Below are positions 52,311 through 62,934 of a stretch of 64,000 nt of DNA, piece after piece (within the stretch, counting starts at the first letter, position 1; every line of letters begins with the position of its first letter). Location: assembly GCA_001941065.1 (NCBI GenBank), contig MSHJ01000010.1, forward strand, positions 186,001 through 250,000. Reading direction: 5' to 3'. The stretch comes from Alistipes sp. Zagget8. GTDB lineage: Bacteria; Bacteroidota; Bacteroidia; Bacteroidales; Rikenellaceae. The notes below the pieces were generated by a model, which was given only the letters and a program-made list of their open reading frames with translations, was not told the origin of the DNA and did not search any database. The position numbers were made by a program, and so were the translations under genes.

Positions 52311-54725
52311 ATGAAGAAACTCCCTGTTGCAATCCTGCTGCTCGCAGCCGCAGCCACCCTGACGGCGTCCGCGGCGCAGAAGACGACACCGAAGACGATT
52401 TACCACAAAGGCTGGATCGACTTCAACAAGAACGGCCGCATGGACCCCTTCGAGGACCCGTCGCGCAGCCTCGACGAACGGGTCGAAGACCTATTAGGCC
52501 AAATGACCCTCGAAGAGAAGAGCTGCCAGCTGGCCACGCTCTACGGCTACGGCCGCGTGCTGCGTGATTCGCTGCCTACGGAAGGTTGGAAAAACGAGGT
52601 CTGGAAGGACGGCATCGCCAACATCGACGAGATGCTCAACGGCGTGGGCAAGTGTTTGCGCACCACCCCGCACCTGGTCTCCGACTACACGGGCCACGTC
52701 GAGGCGAAAAACACCGTCCAGCGGTGGTTCGTCGAGCAGACCCGGCTGGGCATCCCCGTGGAGTTCACCAACGAAGGCATCCACGGCCTGAACCACAGCC
52801 GCGCCACGCCGCTTCCGGCGCCCATCGCCATCGGATCGACCTGGAACCGGGCGCTGGTGCACCGGGCCGGCGAGATCGCCGGACTCGAAGCCCGGGTGCT
52901 GGGCTACCGGAACGTCTACGCTCCGATTCTCGACGTGGCACGCGATCCCCGCTGGGGCCGCGTCGTGGAGTGCTACGGCGAGGACCCGTTCCTGATTGCC
53001 GAACTGGGCGTCGAGATGGTCCGCGGCATCCAGTCGCAGGGCGTCGCCTCGACGCTCAAACACTATGCGGCTTACAGCGTCCCGAAGGGCGGGCGCGACG
53101 GCAACTGCCGCACCGACCCCCACATCGCCCCGCGCGAACTCCACCAGATGTACCTCTATCCGTTCCGCCGCGTGATCCGCGAATCCCGGCCGATGGGTGT
53201 CATGAGCAGTTACAACGACTGGGACGGCGTTCCGGTGACCTCCAGCCGCTATTTCCTCACCGACCTGCTGCGCCACGAATACGGCTTCGACGGCTATGTG
53301 GTCAGCGACAGCGAGGCCGTGGAGTACGTCCACACCAAACACGCCGTGGCCGAAACCTACGAGGAGGCCGTGCGTCAGGTGCTCGAAGCGGGCCTGAACG
53401 TGCGCACGAACTTTTCGCCCCCGGCACGGTTCGTCCTCCCGGTGCGGAAGCTGGTCGAGGAAGGCCGCCTCTCGATGGAGGTCGTGGACCAGCGTGTGCG
53501 CGAGGTCCTGCGGGTTAAATTCCGCGAAGGGCTTTTCGACAATCCCTACAACGATCCCAAAGAGGCCGTCGCCGAAGCCGGGGCCGACAAACACCGGGAT
53601 TTCATGCTCGACATCCAGCGCCAGTCGCTCGTGCTGCTCAAGAACGAGGGTAAAACCCTGCCTCTCGACAAAGCGAAGACCGCCCGCGTGCTGGTCGCCG
53701 GGCCACTGGCCGACGAGGACAATTTCATGATCAGCCGCTACGGCCCCAACGACCTCCCGACGACGACCGTGCTCGACGGCATCCGCAACTACCTGGGCGC
53801 CGCCGCCGAGGTGCGCTATGCCAAGGGGTGCGACGTCGTGGACGCCGGATTCCCCGATTCCGAACTGACCGACACGCCGCTGACGGCCGCCGAGCGGACC
53901 GGTATCGACGAGGCGGTGAAGCAGGCCGCGGGCTGTGACGTGATCGTCGCCGTGCTGGGCGAGGACGACGAGCGTGTGGGCGAGAGCCATTCGCGCACCT
54001 CGCTCGAACTCCCCGGACGCCAGCAGCAGCTGCTCGAAGCGCTCCACGCCACGGGCGTTCCCGTGGTGCTGGTGCTCATCAACGGCCAGCCGCTGACGGT
54101 CAACTGGGCGTCACAAAACGTCCCGGCCATCCTCGAGAGCTGGTTCCCCTCGGTCGAGGGCGGTACGGCCATCGCCGAGACCCTTTTCGGCGACTACAAC
54201 CCGGGCGGCAAACTCACGATCACCTTCCCGCGGAGCACCGGCCAGATCGAGCTGAACTTCCCCTACAAGAAGGGTTCCCACGGCGCACAGCCCCGCAAGG
54301 GTCCCAACGGCGGCGGCGTGACCCGCGTGCTGGGGTCGATCTACCCCTTCGGCTACGGCCTGAGCTACACGACGTTCGCCTACAAGAACCTCCGGATCAG
54401 CCCCGAACCGTCGCGCACGCAGGGTTCGTTCCGCGTGAGCTGCGAGGTGACCAACACGGGCGACCGCCGCGGCGACGAGGTCGTGCAGCTCTACATCAGC
54501 GACAAATTTTCGAGCGTGGTGACCTACGAATCGGTCCTGCGGGGCTTCGAGCGCGTGACGCTGGAGCCGGGCGAGACGAAGCGCGTCAGCTTTGAAATCA
54601 CGCCGTCGCACCTGGAGCTGCTCGACAGCAACATGAACTGGACGGTCGAGCCGGGCGAATTCGAAATCCGCATCGGCGCTTCGAGCGAGGACATCCGCCT
54701 GAAAGAGACCATCCGGCTGAGCTGA
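52311..54725 (+). CDS. Periplasmic beta-glucosidase, GH3 family
   Basis: 804 residues with a Sec signal peptide ([20 protein letters not shown], cleaved near AAQK). GH3 barrel with the nucleophile Asp in [12 protein letters not shown] near residue 340, the (alpha/beta)6 sandwich domain with [13 protein letters not shown] and [20 protein letters not shown] (acid/base region), and a C-terminal fibronectin-III-like domain ([16 protein letters not shown]). It likely hydrolyses beta-glucosides or beta-xylosides. The N-terminal insert [21 protein letters not shown] is the EF-hand-like loop common in Bacteroidota GH3 enzymes. Own promoter and terminator. Confidence 0.92.
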   Translation: MKKLPVAILLLAAAATLTASAAQKTTPKTIYHKGWIDFNKNGRMDPFEDPSRSLDERVEDLLGQMTLEEKSCQLATLYGYGRVLRDSLPTEGWKNEVWKDGIANIDEMLNGVGKCLRTTPHLVSDYTGHVEAKNTVQRWFVEQTRLGIPVEFTNEGIHGLNHSRATPLPAPIAIGSTWNRALVHRAGEIAGLEARVLGYRNVYAPILDVARDPRWGRVVECYGEDPFLIAELGVEMVRGIQSQGVASTLKHYAAYSVPKGGRDGNCRTDPHIAPRELHQMYLYPFRRVIRESRPMGVMSSYNDWDGVPVTSSRYFLTDLLRHEYGFDGYVVSDSEAVEYVHTKHAVAETYEEAVRQVLEAGLNVRTNFSPPARFVLPVRKLVEEGRLSMEVVDQRVREVLRVKFREGLFDNPYNDPKEAVAEAGADKHRDFMLDIQRQSLVLLKNEGKTLPLDKAKTARVLVAGPLADEDNFMISRYGPNDLPTTTVLDGIRNYLGAAAEVRYAKGCDVVDAGFPDSELTDTPLTAAERTGIDEAVKQAAGCDVIVAVLGEDDERVGESHSRTSLELPGRQQQLLEALHATGVPVVLVLINGQPLTVNWASQNVPAILESWFPSVEGGTAIAETLFGDYNPGGKLTITFPRSTGQIELNFPYKKGSHGAQPRKGPNGGGVTRVLGSIYPFGYGLSYTTFAYKNLRISPEPSRTQGSFRVSCEVTNTGDRRGDEVVQLYISDKFSSVVTYESVLRGFERVTLEPGETKRVSFEITPSHLELLDSNMNWTVEPGEFEIRIGASSEDIRLKETIRLS

Positions 54726-54744
54726 CCCTGCCCCATCCGAACCT

Positions 54745-54781
54745 GCATCCGGAAGCCATAGCTTCCGGATGCATTGTTTTT
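54745..54781 (+). terminator. Terminator of the GH3 gene
   Basis: GCATCCGGAAGC-CATA-GCTTCCGGATGC followed by ATTGTTTTT. Confidence 0.85.
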
Positions 54782-54814
54782 AGGGCCGGGCGGTGCAGAT
54801 TTGCCGAAAATCGT

Positions 54815-54822
54815 TATCTTTG
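54815..54822 (+). promoter_or_regulatory. ruvB promoter -7 box, four bases from the ATG
   Basis: TATCTTTG then CATT and the ATG at 54827; predicts a leaderless transcript. Confidence 0.65.
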
Positions 54823-54826
54823 CATT

Positions 54827-55834
54827 ATGTCTATTGTACGCAACACCGAAAGCGATCTCGAATTCGAAAACAAGATCCGCCCGCAGGAGCTCGAAAACTT
54901 CTCCGGACAGGACAAGATCGTCGATAATCTCCGTATTTTCATCAAGGCGGCGCTCATGCGCGGCGACTCGCTCGACCACGTGCTGCTGCACGGCCCCCCG
55001 GGACTGGGCAAAACCACCCTGGCGAACATCATCGCCAACGAAATGGGGGCGCAGCTGCGGCTCACGTCGGGTCCCGTGCTGGACAAGCCGGGCGACCTGG
55101 CGGGCCTTCTGACGAACCTCAACCCGGGCGACGTGCTCTTCATCGACGAGATTCACCGCCTCAGCCCGATCGTCGAGGAGTACCTCTACTCGGCGATGGA
55201 GGACTACAAAATCGACATCGTGCTGGACAAGGGCCCCTCGGCGCGTTCGATCCAGATCGAGCTGGCGCCTTTCACGCTGATCGGCGCCACGACGCGCAGC
55301 GGCCTGCTGACCTCGCCCCTGCGGGCCCGCTTCGGCATTACCTGCCACCTGGAGTACTACGACGCCCCGGTGCTGGCCGGAATCGTGAAGCGTTCGGCCC
55401 GTATCCTCGGCGTCTCGATCGACGACGACGCGGCCCACGAGGTGGCCCTGCGTTCGCGCGGCACGCCGCGTATCGCCAACGCCCTGCTGCGGCGCGTCCG
55501 GGATTTCGCCATGGTCAAGGGCGAGGGGCATATCGACCTGGAAATCACGCGCATCGCCCTCGCGGCGCTGAACATCGACTCGCGGGGACTGGACCAGATG
55601 GACAACAAGATTCTGGGAGCCATCATCGAGAAATTCAACGGCGGTCCCGTGGGCCTCAACACCGTGGCTACGGCCGTGGGCGAAGAGGCCGGGACGATCG
55701 AGGAGGTCTACGAACCGTTCCTTATCAAGGAGGGCTTTCTCAAACGCACGCCCCGCGGCCGCGAAGCGACGCCGCTGGCCTACGAGCACCTCGGATTCAC
55801 CCACCCGCGCGACGGAGACGCGTCACTCTTCTGA
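54827..55834 (+). CDS. ruvB: Holliday junction branch migration ATPase RuvB
   Basis: 335 residues. AAA+ motor that drives branch migration with Ruv[19 protein letters not shown], Walker [15 protein letters not shown] (near residue 60), Walker [12 protein letters not shown], sensor [20 protein letters not shown], and the winged-helix end [24 protein letters not shown]. All family motifs intact. The start is fixed by the box immediately upstream. Confidence 0.97.
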   Translation: MSIVRNTESDLEFENKIRPQELENFSGQDKIVDNLRIFIKAALMRGDSLDHVLLHGPPGLGKTTLANIIANEMGAQLRLTSGPVLDKPGDLAGLLTNLNPGDVLFIDEIHRLSPIVEEYLYSAMEDYKIDIVLDKGPSARSIQIELAPFTLIGATTRSGLLTSPLRARFGITCHLEYYDAPVLAGIVKRSARILGVSIDDDAAHEVALRSRGTPRIANALLRRVRDFAMVKGEGHIDLEITRIALAALNIDSRGLDQMDNKILGAIIEKFNGGPVGLNTVATAVGEEAGTIEEVYEPFLIKEGFLKRTPRGREATPLAYEHLGFTHPRDGDASLF

Positions 55835-55876
55835 CCGCGGAAAATCCCATACCCCAACCCATCAATCCCAACCCCT

Positions 55877-56899
55877 ATGAATTCCGACCGCGTCCTCCAC
55901 TCCCTGCTGCGCCTGCTCGCCGCCGTTCTGCTGCTGCAAAGCGTCGGCTGTGCGCCCAAAATCTACACCAGCATCCAGAAAAGTTATCCGGCCCGGCCCG
56001 ATGACACTCCCGTGCTGGTCTACTACCTCTCCGACACCCTGCCCGACCGGGCTGAGGTGCTGGGCAAAGTCGAGGTCCGCGACAACGGTATGTCGACCAA
56101 ATGCAGCTATCCGGAGGTCCTGCGGCTGGCCAAGAACGAGGCGAACAAGGCCGGCGGCAACGGGCTGATTCTGACCTGGCACAAGGAACCGACGAGGTTC
56201 GGCAGTTCGTGCCACCAGATCGCCGGCGACATCCTGCTGATGCCCGACTCGGTCTACCGGGACTCCTACCCCCGCAATATCGTGCTGCAAGCCTACCGTG
56301 CAGCCTATTTCGGGATTCCGGCCAACACCGTGATAGTCAACCGGCAGGAGCCGTCCGCCGGCGACCGCAAGCCCTGCACGCTGCTGATCAATGCGGGCTA
56401 CGGCGGCATAACCAGCAAATACTACCTCCCGGAAGGAGCCACGGGGAGCCCGGAAGAGGGCTTCGTGATCGACGGCGCCTTCCAATGGACCTCGCGCAGC
56501 GGAATCGGATTCGGACTGCGCTATGCAGGCTATTTCTCCTTCTACGAATATGAAGGTCTCAAACCCGGCATCCGCCTGCACTACGTGGCCCCGGAATTCG
56601 TCTACCGGCTCGGACTGGGCCGCCGCGACAAATGGATTTTCCACGTGTCGGCAGGCATCGGCTATGCCCGTTACAGCGAAAAGATCGGAGACATCTCGAT
56701 CGGATGCGGCGGCTTCGGCTACCACGCGGACCTCGGCTTCGAGTACCGGATCGTACCGTCCGTCGGCATCGGTCTCGGACTCGGAGGTTACAGCGCCCGT
56801 TTCAGCACGATGGACTACCTGACCGAAGAGGTCGCCCCGGACGACAGGGCCGGCATTACATACGGCACCCTGAACGGCGGCCTGCGGTTCTATTTCTGA
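55877..56899 (+). CDS. Lipoprotein with C-terminal outer-membrane barrel-like domain (paralog 1)
   Basis: 340 residues. Signal with lipobox LQSVGC (Cys about 25). Residues 40-130 form a small domain with LGKVEVRDNGMSTKCSYPEVLRLA and a later CHQIAGDILLM, reminiscent of short alpha/beta lipoprotein domains found in Bacteroidota. Residues 170-340 consist of alternating strands (LLINAGYGGITSKYYLPE, then repeated GxGLGLGGYSARF segments) ending GGLRFYF, as in outer-membrane or surface barrels. The next gene encodes a shorter paralog of the barrel part. Function unknown. Confidence 0.7.
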   Translation: MNSDRVLHSLLRLLAAVLLLQSVGCAPKIYTSIQKSYPARPDDTPVLVYYLSDTLPDRAEVLGKVEVRDNGMSTKCSYPEVLRLAKNEANKAGGNGLILTWHKEPTRFGSSCHQIAGDILLMPDSVYRDSYPRNIVLQAYRAAYFGIPANTVIVNRQEPSAGDRKPCTLLINAGYGGITSKYYLPEGATGSPEEGFVIDGAFQWTSRSGIGFGLRYAGYFSFYEYEGLKPGIRLHYVAPEFVYRLGLGRRDKWIFHVSAGIGYARYSEKIGDISIGCGGFGYHADLGFEYRIVPSVGIGLGLGGYSARFSTMDYLTEEVAPDDRAGITYGTLNGGLRFYF

Positions 56900-56910
56900 T
56901 AAGACGCGCA

Positions 56911-57573
56911 ATGGCTATGAACGATAAAATCCGCACCTTCAGACGCCTGCTCTTTCTGACCTCGGCCTGGCTGCTGGTCCCGGGCTGTATCGCCTGCCTC
57001 CGCGCCGAAACGCCGCAGACCGAGCGTATGCGCTACCTCGTCCCGCGCGGCCGTTCGCAGCACACCCTCTTCGTCAATGCCGGCTACACGGTGATTCTCT
57101 CGCCCTGGTATTTCCGGGAGAGTACGTCCGGCTCCCTGAACGAAGGGTGCGACATCACCGCCGGATACAACTGGACTTCGCGGCGGGGGCTCGGCGCGGG
57201 CATAATCTACTCGGGCGGATTCTTCTCGGCCGAACGCAACGGACTCGAACGCACGGTCCGCCTGCACTACATCGCCCCGGAATTCGTCGCCCGGCAGCGG
57301 GCGGGACGCCGATGGCTCTTCCGCGAAAGCGCCGGCATCGGCTACGGCCGTTACATCCGGAGCTACGGCGACGTGCGCGGCAGCCGGGGCGGAGTCGGTA
57401 TCCACGAATCGGCCTCGGTCGAATTCATGCTCACGCACCACCTCGGACTCTCGGCCGGCGTCAGCGGACAATGGCTGATCGCCGACTCGCCGGACGTGGG
57501 CGACGGCATGGAGCTGAACCTGGTCGGCATCTTCCGCTTCCAGTTCGGAGGCGGCCTGCGGTTCTATTTCTAA
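56911..57573 (+). CDS. Outer-membrane barrel-like protein (paralog 2)
   Basis: 220 residues from the ATG at 56911. Signal-like hydrophobic N-terminus ending LVPGCIAC (a lipobox-like Cys may be present). The body aligns by eye with the C-terminal part of the preceding protein: FVNAGYTVILSPWYFRES, WTSRRGLGAGIIYSGGF, VRLHYIAPEFV, RESAGIGYGRYI and a final GGLRFYF. It lacks the first protein's N-terminal domain. Twelve bases separate the genes; they look like a tandem duplication and an operon. Function unknown. Confidence 0.7.
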   Translation: MAMNDKIRTFRRLLFLTSAWLLVPGCIACLRAETPQTERMRYLVPRGRSQHTLFVNAGYTVILSPWYFRESTSGSLNEGCDITAGYNWTSRRGLGAGIIYSGGFFSAERNGLERTVRLHYIAPEFVARQRAGRRWLFRESAGIGYGRYIRSYGDVRGSRGGVGIHESASVEFMLTHHLGLSAGVSGQWLIADSPDVGDGMELNLVGIFRFQFGGGLRFYF

Positions 57574-57624
57574 AATAATTTCAGAAAATCCTAAAAAAAG
57601 TTAAGATCGGGACAATTTTTGTGT

Positions 57625-57632
57625 TATATTTG
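57625..57632 (+). promoter_or_regulatory. Malic enzyme promoter -7 box
   Basis: TATATTTG, 31 bases before the ATG at 57664. Confidence 0.65.
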
Positions 57633-57663
57633 CCGTTACAGGTTAACAGGTTACTAACGGAAA

Positions 57664-58953
57664 ATGAGAGAGATGAGCACAAAAACGCAACTCGACGACG
57701 CGGCGCTGCGCTACCACAGCGAAGGCCGCCCCGGTAAGATCGGGATCGTCCCGACAAAACCCTACCATACGCAGTACGATCTGTCGCTGGCCTACTCGCC
57801 CGGTGTGGCGGCGCCTTCGCTGGCCATTGCCGACAACCCGGACGACGTTTACAAATACACCGACAAGGGCAACCTCGTGGCCGTGATCTCGAACGGCACG
57901 GCCGTGCTCGGACTGGGCAATATCGGTCCGCTGGCGGCCAAACCGGTCATGGAGGGCAAAAGCATGCTCTTCAAGACCTACGCCGGAATCGACGCCTTCG
58001 ACATCGAGGTGGACACGACCGACCCCGAGGAGTTCATCCGCACGGTGAAAGCCATCGCCCCCACCTTCGGAGGTATCAACCTCGAGGACATCAAGGCCCC
58101 GGAGTGCTTCGAGATCGAGACGCGCCTGCGCGACGAACTGGACATCCCGCTGATGCACGACGACCAGCACGGCACGGCTATCATCTCCTCCGCGGCGCTC
58201 TTGAACGGCGCGAAGGTCGCGGGCAAGCAGCTCGACCGGATGCGCGTGGTGGTCAACGGCGCGGGAGCCGCCGCCATCGCCTGTGCGCGGCTGTTCATCG
58301 AGCTCGGCATCCGCAAAGACAACATGGTGCTCTGCGACAGCCAGGGTGTCGTCACGGTCTACCGCGAGGACATCAACGCCATGAAACGCGAATTCGCGAC
58401 CACGCGGCGCATTTCGACGCTGGCCGAGGCCGTGCAGGGCGCCGACGTTTTCCTGGGCGTTTCGAAAGCCGACACGCTCACGCCCGAGATGCTTCGCACG
58501 ATGTCCGAAAACCCGATCGTGATGGCCCTCGCCAACCCCGACCCTGAAATCGCCTATGACAAGGCGATGGCCTCGCGTCCCGACATTATTTTCGCCACGG
58601 GACGCTCGGACTATCCCAATCAGGTGAACAACGTGCTGGGCTTCCCCTACATCTTCCGCGGAGCCCTCGACGTACGGGCCACGAAGATCAACGAAGCGAT
58701 GAAGCTCGCCGCGGCACACGCGCTGGCCGAACTGACCCGCGAACCGGTTCCGGCCATGGTCCTGCGGGCCTACGGGGTCGAGAAGCTCGAATTCGGGCGT
58801 GAATACCTGATTCCCAAGCCGCTCGATCCGCGCCTGCTGTGCACGATCGCCCCGGCCGTGGCCCGGGCCGCCGTGGATTCGTGCGTGGCCAAGCAGCCCA
58901 TTACGGACTGGGAAGCCTACGCGGAGAGTCTCCGCAAACGCTATCAGGAATAG
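57664..58953 (+). CDS. Malic enzyme, short form without phosphotransacetylase-like domain
   Basis: 429 residues. Converts L-malate to pyruvate and CO2 with NAD(P)+. [15 protein letters not shown], the lysine/tyrosine-containing active-site region ([28 protein letters not shown]), metal ligands in [12 protein letters not shown], and the Rossmann loop [11 protein letters not shown] near residue 200. Many bacterial MaeB enzymes are about 750 residues with a C-terminal PTA-like domain; here the gene ends at the malic domain. An ATG three codons in (57673) is an alternative start. Confidence 0.93.
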   Translation: MREMSTKTQLDDAALRYHSEGRPGKIGIVPTKPYHTQYDLSLAYSPGVAAPSLAIADNPDDVYKYTDKGNLVAVISNGTAVLGLGNIGPLAAKPVMEGKSMLFKTYAGIDAFDIEVDTTDPEEFIRTVKAIAPTFGGINLEDIKAPECFEIETRLRDELDIPLMHDDQHGTAIISSAALLNGAKVAGKQLDRMRVVVNGAGAAAIACARLFIELGIRKDNMVLCDSQGVVTVYREDINAMKREFATTRRISTLAEAVQGADVFLGVSKADTLTPEMLRTMSENPIVMALANPDPEIAYDKAMASRPDIIFATGRSDYPNQVNNVLGFPYIFRGALDVRATKINEAMKLAAAHALAELTREPVPAMVLRAYGVEKLEFGREYLIPKPLDPRLLCTIAPAVARAAVDSCVAKQPITDWEAYAESLRKRYQE

Positions 58954-58957
58954 AAAG

Positions 58958-58989
58958 AAAAATCCGGTCGAATCGACCGGATTTTTTTT
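58958..58989. terminator. Bidirectional terminator between malic enzyme and aroB genes
   Basis: AAAAATCCGGTCG-AAT-CGACCGGATTTTT, T-run on both strands. Confidence 0.88.
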
Positions 58990-60004
58990 AGGTGAACAGC
59001 GCCGCAAATGCCTCGGGGGTCATGGGCCGCACCTCGCAGTCGCCGATACCCACCGGCAGGACGATGCGGAGCATGCCGTCCTCGTTTTTCTTGTCCTTGC
59101 CGACCTCTTTCAGCAGGCGTTTCACATCCACCGGCGGCGTCAGGTCGAAGCCCAGCTTGGCGAGCACCGCCACGATGCGGTCGCGGTCGGTCGCGGTCAG
59201 CACCCCCAGCTTCACCGCGGCTCCGGCAATCAGGGCCGTGCCGACGGCCACGGCCTCGCCGTGGTTCATGCGGTTCGACGCCTTTTCGATGGCATGGGCC
59301 AGCGTGTGCCCGAGGTTGAGCTTGCGGCGGTCCCCCGATTCGCGTTCGTCGCGTTCGACGATGTCGGCCTTGACCCGTATCGCCGCCGAAACGGCATCGG
59401 TCAGCAGGTCGGTGTCCCCGCGCAGCGCCTCGAAAGTCGTCCGTTCGATGCGTTCGAACAGGTCGGCGTCGGCGATAATCGCGGCCTTGACCACCTCGGC
59501 CAGTCCGGCGCGAAACTCCCGGTCGGGAAGCGTGCGCAGCAGCGCCGGATCGCAGATCACGAACTGCGGCTGGTTGAAGGTCCCGGCCATATTCTTGTAC
59601 CCGTCGACGTTCACGCCGTTCTTGCCGCCGACCGATGCGTCGACCTGCCCCAGGAGCGTCGTCGAGATGAACCCGAATTTCAGTCCGCGCATATAGGTCG
59701 ATGCGGCGAATCCCGCCACGTCGGTGACGATGCCGCCCCCGACGGCCAGCACGAAGGTCGAACGGTCCACGCCCAGCTCGATGAAGCGGCGGTAGATCGC
59801 CTCGACGGTCTGCAGGGTTTTGACGCTCTCCCCCAGGCCGATCAATACCGGGTCGTATTTCTCCAGCATCGGGTGATACAGACGGTCGATCGTGGCGTCC
59901 GAGACCACCACCACGCGCCCCTCGGGCAGCATCCCGGGGAGAATGTCCTCCACGGGACCGATATAAATCTCGCTCTGTTCGCGAACGTTGAAGGCAGGTT
60001 CCAT
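58988..60004 (-). CDS. aroB: 3-Dehydroquinate synthase
   Basis: 338 residues. Second step of the shikimate path, cyclising DAHP to 3-dehydroquinate with NAD+ and a divalent metal. VLAVGGGIVTDVAGFAAS (NAD loop), STTLLGQVDASVGGKNGVN, RAGLAEVVKAAII and LNLGHTLAHAIE (metal-binding His) are family hallmarks. The protein is slightly shorter than E. coli AroB. No other aro gene is adjacent. Confidence 0.95.
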   Translation of the reverse strand: MEPAFNVREQSEIYIGPVEDILPGMLPEGRVVVVSDATIDRLYHPMLEKYDPVLIGLGESVKTLQTVEAIYRRFIELGVDRSTFVLAVGGGIVTDVAGFAASTYMRGLKFGFISTTLLGQVDASVGGKNGVNVDGYKNMAGTFNQPQFVICDPALLRTLPDREFRAGLAEVVKAAIIADADLFERIERTTFEALRGDTDLLTDAVSAAIRVKADIVERDERESGDRRKLNLGHTLAHAIEKASNRMNHGEAVAVGTALIAGAAVKLGVLTATDRDRIVAVLAKLGFDLTPPVDVKRLLKEVGKDKKNEDGMLRIVLPVGIGDCEVRPMTPEAFAALFT

Positions 60005-60058
60005 TATTTAACTTTTTTAGGAATATAGCAAAATTAGTATATTTTCCCGAGAATTTGT

Positions 60059-60066
60059 TACCTTTG
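60059..60066 (+). promoter_or_regulatory. typA promoter -7 box
   Basis: TACCTTTG, 19 bases before the ATG at 60086. Confidence 0.65.
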
Positions 60067-60085
60067 CAGCACAAAATATATTTCT

Positions 60086-61888
60086 ATGCAAAAACTGCGC
60101 AATATTGCGATTATTGCCCACGTCGACCACGGCAAAACCACACTCGTAGACAAGATGATTCTGGCAGGCCACATCCTGCGCGACAACGCCAAGCCGGCCG
60201 GCGAACTCATACTGGACAACAACGACCTGGAACGCGAACGCGGCATCACGATTCTTTCGAAGAACGTTTCGGTCATCTACAAGGACTATAAGATCAACAT
60301 CATCGACACCCCGGGCCACGCCGATTTCGGCGGCGAGGTCGAGCGCGTGCTGAACATGTGCGACGGCGTGCTGCTGCTGGTCGACGCCTTCGAGGGCACG
60401 ATGCCCCAGACGCGCTTCGTGCTGCAAAAGGCCCTCGCGCTGGGCAAGAAGCCCATCGTCGTGGTGAACAAGGTCGACAAACCCAACTGCCGTCCCGAGG
60501 TGGTCAACGAGCAGGTTTTCGACCTGATGTTCTCGCTGGACGCCACCGAGGAGCAGCTCGATTACAAGACCATCTACGGCTCGGCCAAGCAGGGCTGGAT
60601 GTCGCACAAGTGGAACGAACCGACCGAGTCGATCGTGCCGCTGCTCGACGCCATCATCGACGAAATTCCCGAACCGTCCATCGTCGAGGGCACGCCGCAG
60701 ATGCTCATCACCTCGCTCGAATACTCGTCCTACACGGGCCGTATCGCCGTGGGCAAGGTCACGCGCGGCTCGCTCAGGGCGGGCCAGAACGTTACGCTCG
60801 CCAAGCGCGACGGCGTGACGATGCAGAAGACCAAAATCAAGGACCTGATGATCTTCGAGGGCCTCGGCAAAAAGAAGGTCGAGGAGGTTCCCTGCGGGGA
60901 GATCTGCGCCATCATGGGCATCGAGGGATTCGAGATCGGCGACACGATCTGCGACTACGAGAATCCCGAACCGCTGCCCCCCATCGCCATCGACGAACCG
61001 ACGATGTCGATGCTCTTCACGATCAACAACTCGCCGTTCTTCGGCAAGGACGGCAAATACGTCACCTCGCGCCACATCAAGGAGCGTCTGGACCGCGAAC
61101 TGGAGAAAAATCTCGCCCTGCGCGTGACACCGGGTCCCTCGGCCGACTCGTTCAACGTCTTCGGACGCGGCGTGCTGCATTTGTCGGTACTGATCGAGAC
61201 CATGCGCCGCGAAGGTTACGAACTGCAGGTGGGCCAGCCCCACGTCATCGTCAAGGAGATCGACGGCAAGAAATGCGAGCCGATCGAGGAGATGACCGTC
61301 GACTGCCCCGAGGAGTACGCAGGCACGGTGATCGATCTCACCACGCGCCGCAAGGGTACGCTCACGAATATGTCCTCCGACAGCGAACGCACACGCCTGG
61401 AGTTCGACATTCCCTCGCGCGGCATCATCGGCCTGCGGTCGAACATGCTGACCGCCACGGCCGGCGAAGCCATTATGACCCACCGTCTGAAAGGATTCGA
61501 ACCGTGGGTCGGGGAGATCGAGATGCGCACCAACGGCTCGATCATCTCGGGCGAGACCGGCACGGCCTACGCCTACTCGATCGACAAGCTGCAGGACCGC
61601 GGGCGCTTCTTCATCAGCCCGATGGAGCAGGTCTACGAAGGGCAGGTCATCGGCGAGCACACGCGTCAGAACGACATCACGGTGAACGTCACCAAGGCCA
61701 AGCAGCTCACCAACATGCGTGCTTCGGGCTCGGACGACAAAACGTCTATCGCCCCGCCGAAGGTCTTCACGCTGGAGGAGGCCCTCGAATACATCCAGGG
61801 CGACGAATATGTCGAGGTCACGCCCCATTCGATGCGCCTCAGAAAGATTCTGCTGAACGAAAACGACCGCAAACGCGCGGCAAAATAA
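60086..61888 (+). CDS. typA: Ribosome-associated GTPase TypA/BipA
   Basis: 600 residues. Translational GTPase related to EF-G that acts on ribosome assembly and stress translation. G1 [12 protein letters not shown]2 ERERGITI, G3 DTPGHADF, G4 VVNKVDKP, then domain II ([11 protein letters not shown]), EF-G-like domains III and V, and the BipA-specific C-terminal domain ([18 protein letters not shown] to the end). Normal length. It is followed 10 bp later by a small membrane protein gene. Confidence 0.97.
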   Translation: MQKLRNIAIIAHVDHGKTTLVDKMILAGHILRDNAKPAGELILDNNDLERERGITILSKNVSVIYKDYKINIIDTPGHADFGGEVERVLNMCDGVLLLVDAFEGTMPQTRFVLQKALALGKKPIVVVNKVDKPNCRPEVVNEQVFDLMFSLDATEEQLDYKTIYGSAKQGWMSHKWNEPTESIVPLLDAIIDEIPEPSIVEGTPQMLITSLEYSSYTGRIAVGKVTRGSLRAGQNVTLAKRDGVTMQKTKIKDLMIFEGLGKKKVEEVPCGEICAIMGIEGFEIGDTICDYENPEPLPPIAIDEPTMSMLFTINNSPFFGKDGKYVTSRHIKERLDRELEKNLALRVTPGPSADSFNVFGRGVLHLSVLIETMRREGYELQVGQPHVIVKEIDGKKCEPIEEMTVDCPEEYAGTVIDLTTRRKGTLTNMSSDSERTRLEFDIPSRGIIGLRSNMLTATAGEAIMTHRLKGFEPWVGEIEMRTNGSIISGETGTAYAYSIDKLQDRGRFFISPMEQVYEGQVIGEHTRQNDITVNVTKAKQLTNMRASGSDDKTSIAPPKVFTLEEALEYIQGDEYVEVTPHSMRLRKILLNENDRKRAAK

Positions 61889-61898
61889 CCCCGGAACA

Positions 61899-62213
61899 AT
61901 GGACCATTTCACCCTTTCTCTGGCCGTAGGCGCCGCTGCCGGGGCGCTGGTGGCCATCCCGATGATTGCCCAGAAAGCGTCGTTCCGACACTGCGTCGCA
62001 GCGTTCTGCACCTATCTGTTCGCCGCCGTCATCACGTTTTACAGCGACCTGCCCTACCTGCCCTGGTGGGCCGACGGCATGGGCGTCGCGCTGATGATCG
62101 CCATCCCTGCGGCAACGGTCGGCTCGGGTAAGGAAAGCCGTCCCGTGCCGACGCTGCTCAACGCTGTACTGGTCGGCTTCCTGATAAGCGTCGCGGAACG
62201 CTATCTGGCATGA
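61899..62213 (+). CDS. Small membrane protein, unknown
   Basis: 104 residues with three likely hydrophobic segments (LSLAVGAAAGALVAIPMIA, FCTYLFAAVITFY and LMIAIPAATVG) and a short C-terminal amphipathic part. No family recognised. It is 10 bp after typA and before a terminator, so it is co-transcribed with typA. Confidence 0.6.
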   Translation: MDHFTLSLAVGAAAGALVAIPMIAQKASFRHCVAAFCTYLFAAVITFYSDLPYLPWWADGMGVALMIAIPAATVGSGKESRPVPTLLNAVLVGFLISVAERYLA

Positions 62214-62214
62214 T

Positions 62215-62242
62215 AAAAAAACGGACTCCGGTCCGTTTTTTT
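62215..62242 (+). terminator. Terminator after the typA operon
   Basis: AAAACGGAC-TCCG-GTCCGTTTT with T-run. Confidence 0.88.
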
Positions 62243-62301
62243 CGTTTAGTCCATGCAGTATCAGGGGATTGGCTCCGTTTAAAGGGAAACCTCAAACTCC
62301 T

Positions 62302-62934
62302 ATGAAAAAACTTTGCTTCTTATTGCTCCTGCTGCCGCTTGCGTTCGGCAGCTGCGATGACGACGACGAATCGCGCGTCGAAACATGGACTGTCGCGTCC
62401 GAAAAGGGAGTCGACCGCATCGGTATGGACATCGGCTACACCCCCGCCTACATTGTGAAAGCGAGCCCGAACGGCAACTGGTTCGCCGACGCAATCCACA
62501 TTCAGAATTTCACCTTCGAAAAAGGCTATGAATGTGTCCTGCGCGTACGCATCGACCCGGTCCCGGAAATGATCTGCGACGGACCCGCCTATAACTACAC
62601 GATGGAAAAGCTGATCTCGCGCACTCCGGCCGAACCGCCCGTCGACCCGAAATCGTTCAGCCCGGAACTCGATGTCACCATCGCCTCGGAGCAGGGCGAA
62701 TATTTCGGCACCCCCGGCTATTGGTTCAAGGATATGCGCTATACCGATTCATACTGGCTGCCGTTCCCGTGGGAGATCGAAGGCTTCGATTTCAAGCCGG
62801 GCTTCGAAGCCCGCATCCAGATACAGCCCGTCGCCGAATACGACGAGGCAAAGGGCGACTACGAGGTGAAATACTACCAGACGGAACTGATTTCGAGCGA
62901 AGAAAAGGCCTCCGAAGGGATACCCGTCTCTTAG
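62302..62934 (+). CDS. DUF4377-like lipoprotein
   Basis: 210 residues from the ATG at 62302. Signal with lipobox LAFGSC (Cys about 18) followed by D-D-D-D. The middle (NFTFEKGYECVLRVRIDPV) fits the DUF4377 domain, a small fold often found in secreted or lipoprotein form and linked in places to META/HslJ domains. The last codons and stop form the left arm of hairpin copy B. Function unknown. Confidence 0.7.
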   Translation: MKKLCFLLLLLPLAFGSCDDDDESRVETWTVASEKGVDRIGMDIGYTPAYIVKASPNGNWFADAIHIQNFTFEKGYECVLRVRIDPVPEMICDGPAYNYTMEKLISRTPAEPPVDPKSFSPELDVTIASEQGEYFGTPGYWFKDMRYTDSYWLPFPWEIEGFDFKPGFEARIQIQPVAEYDEAKGDYEVKYYQTELISSEEKASEGIPVS

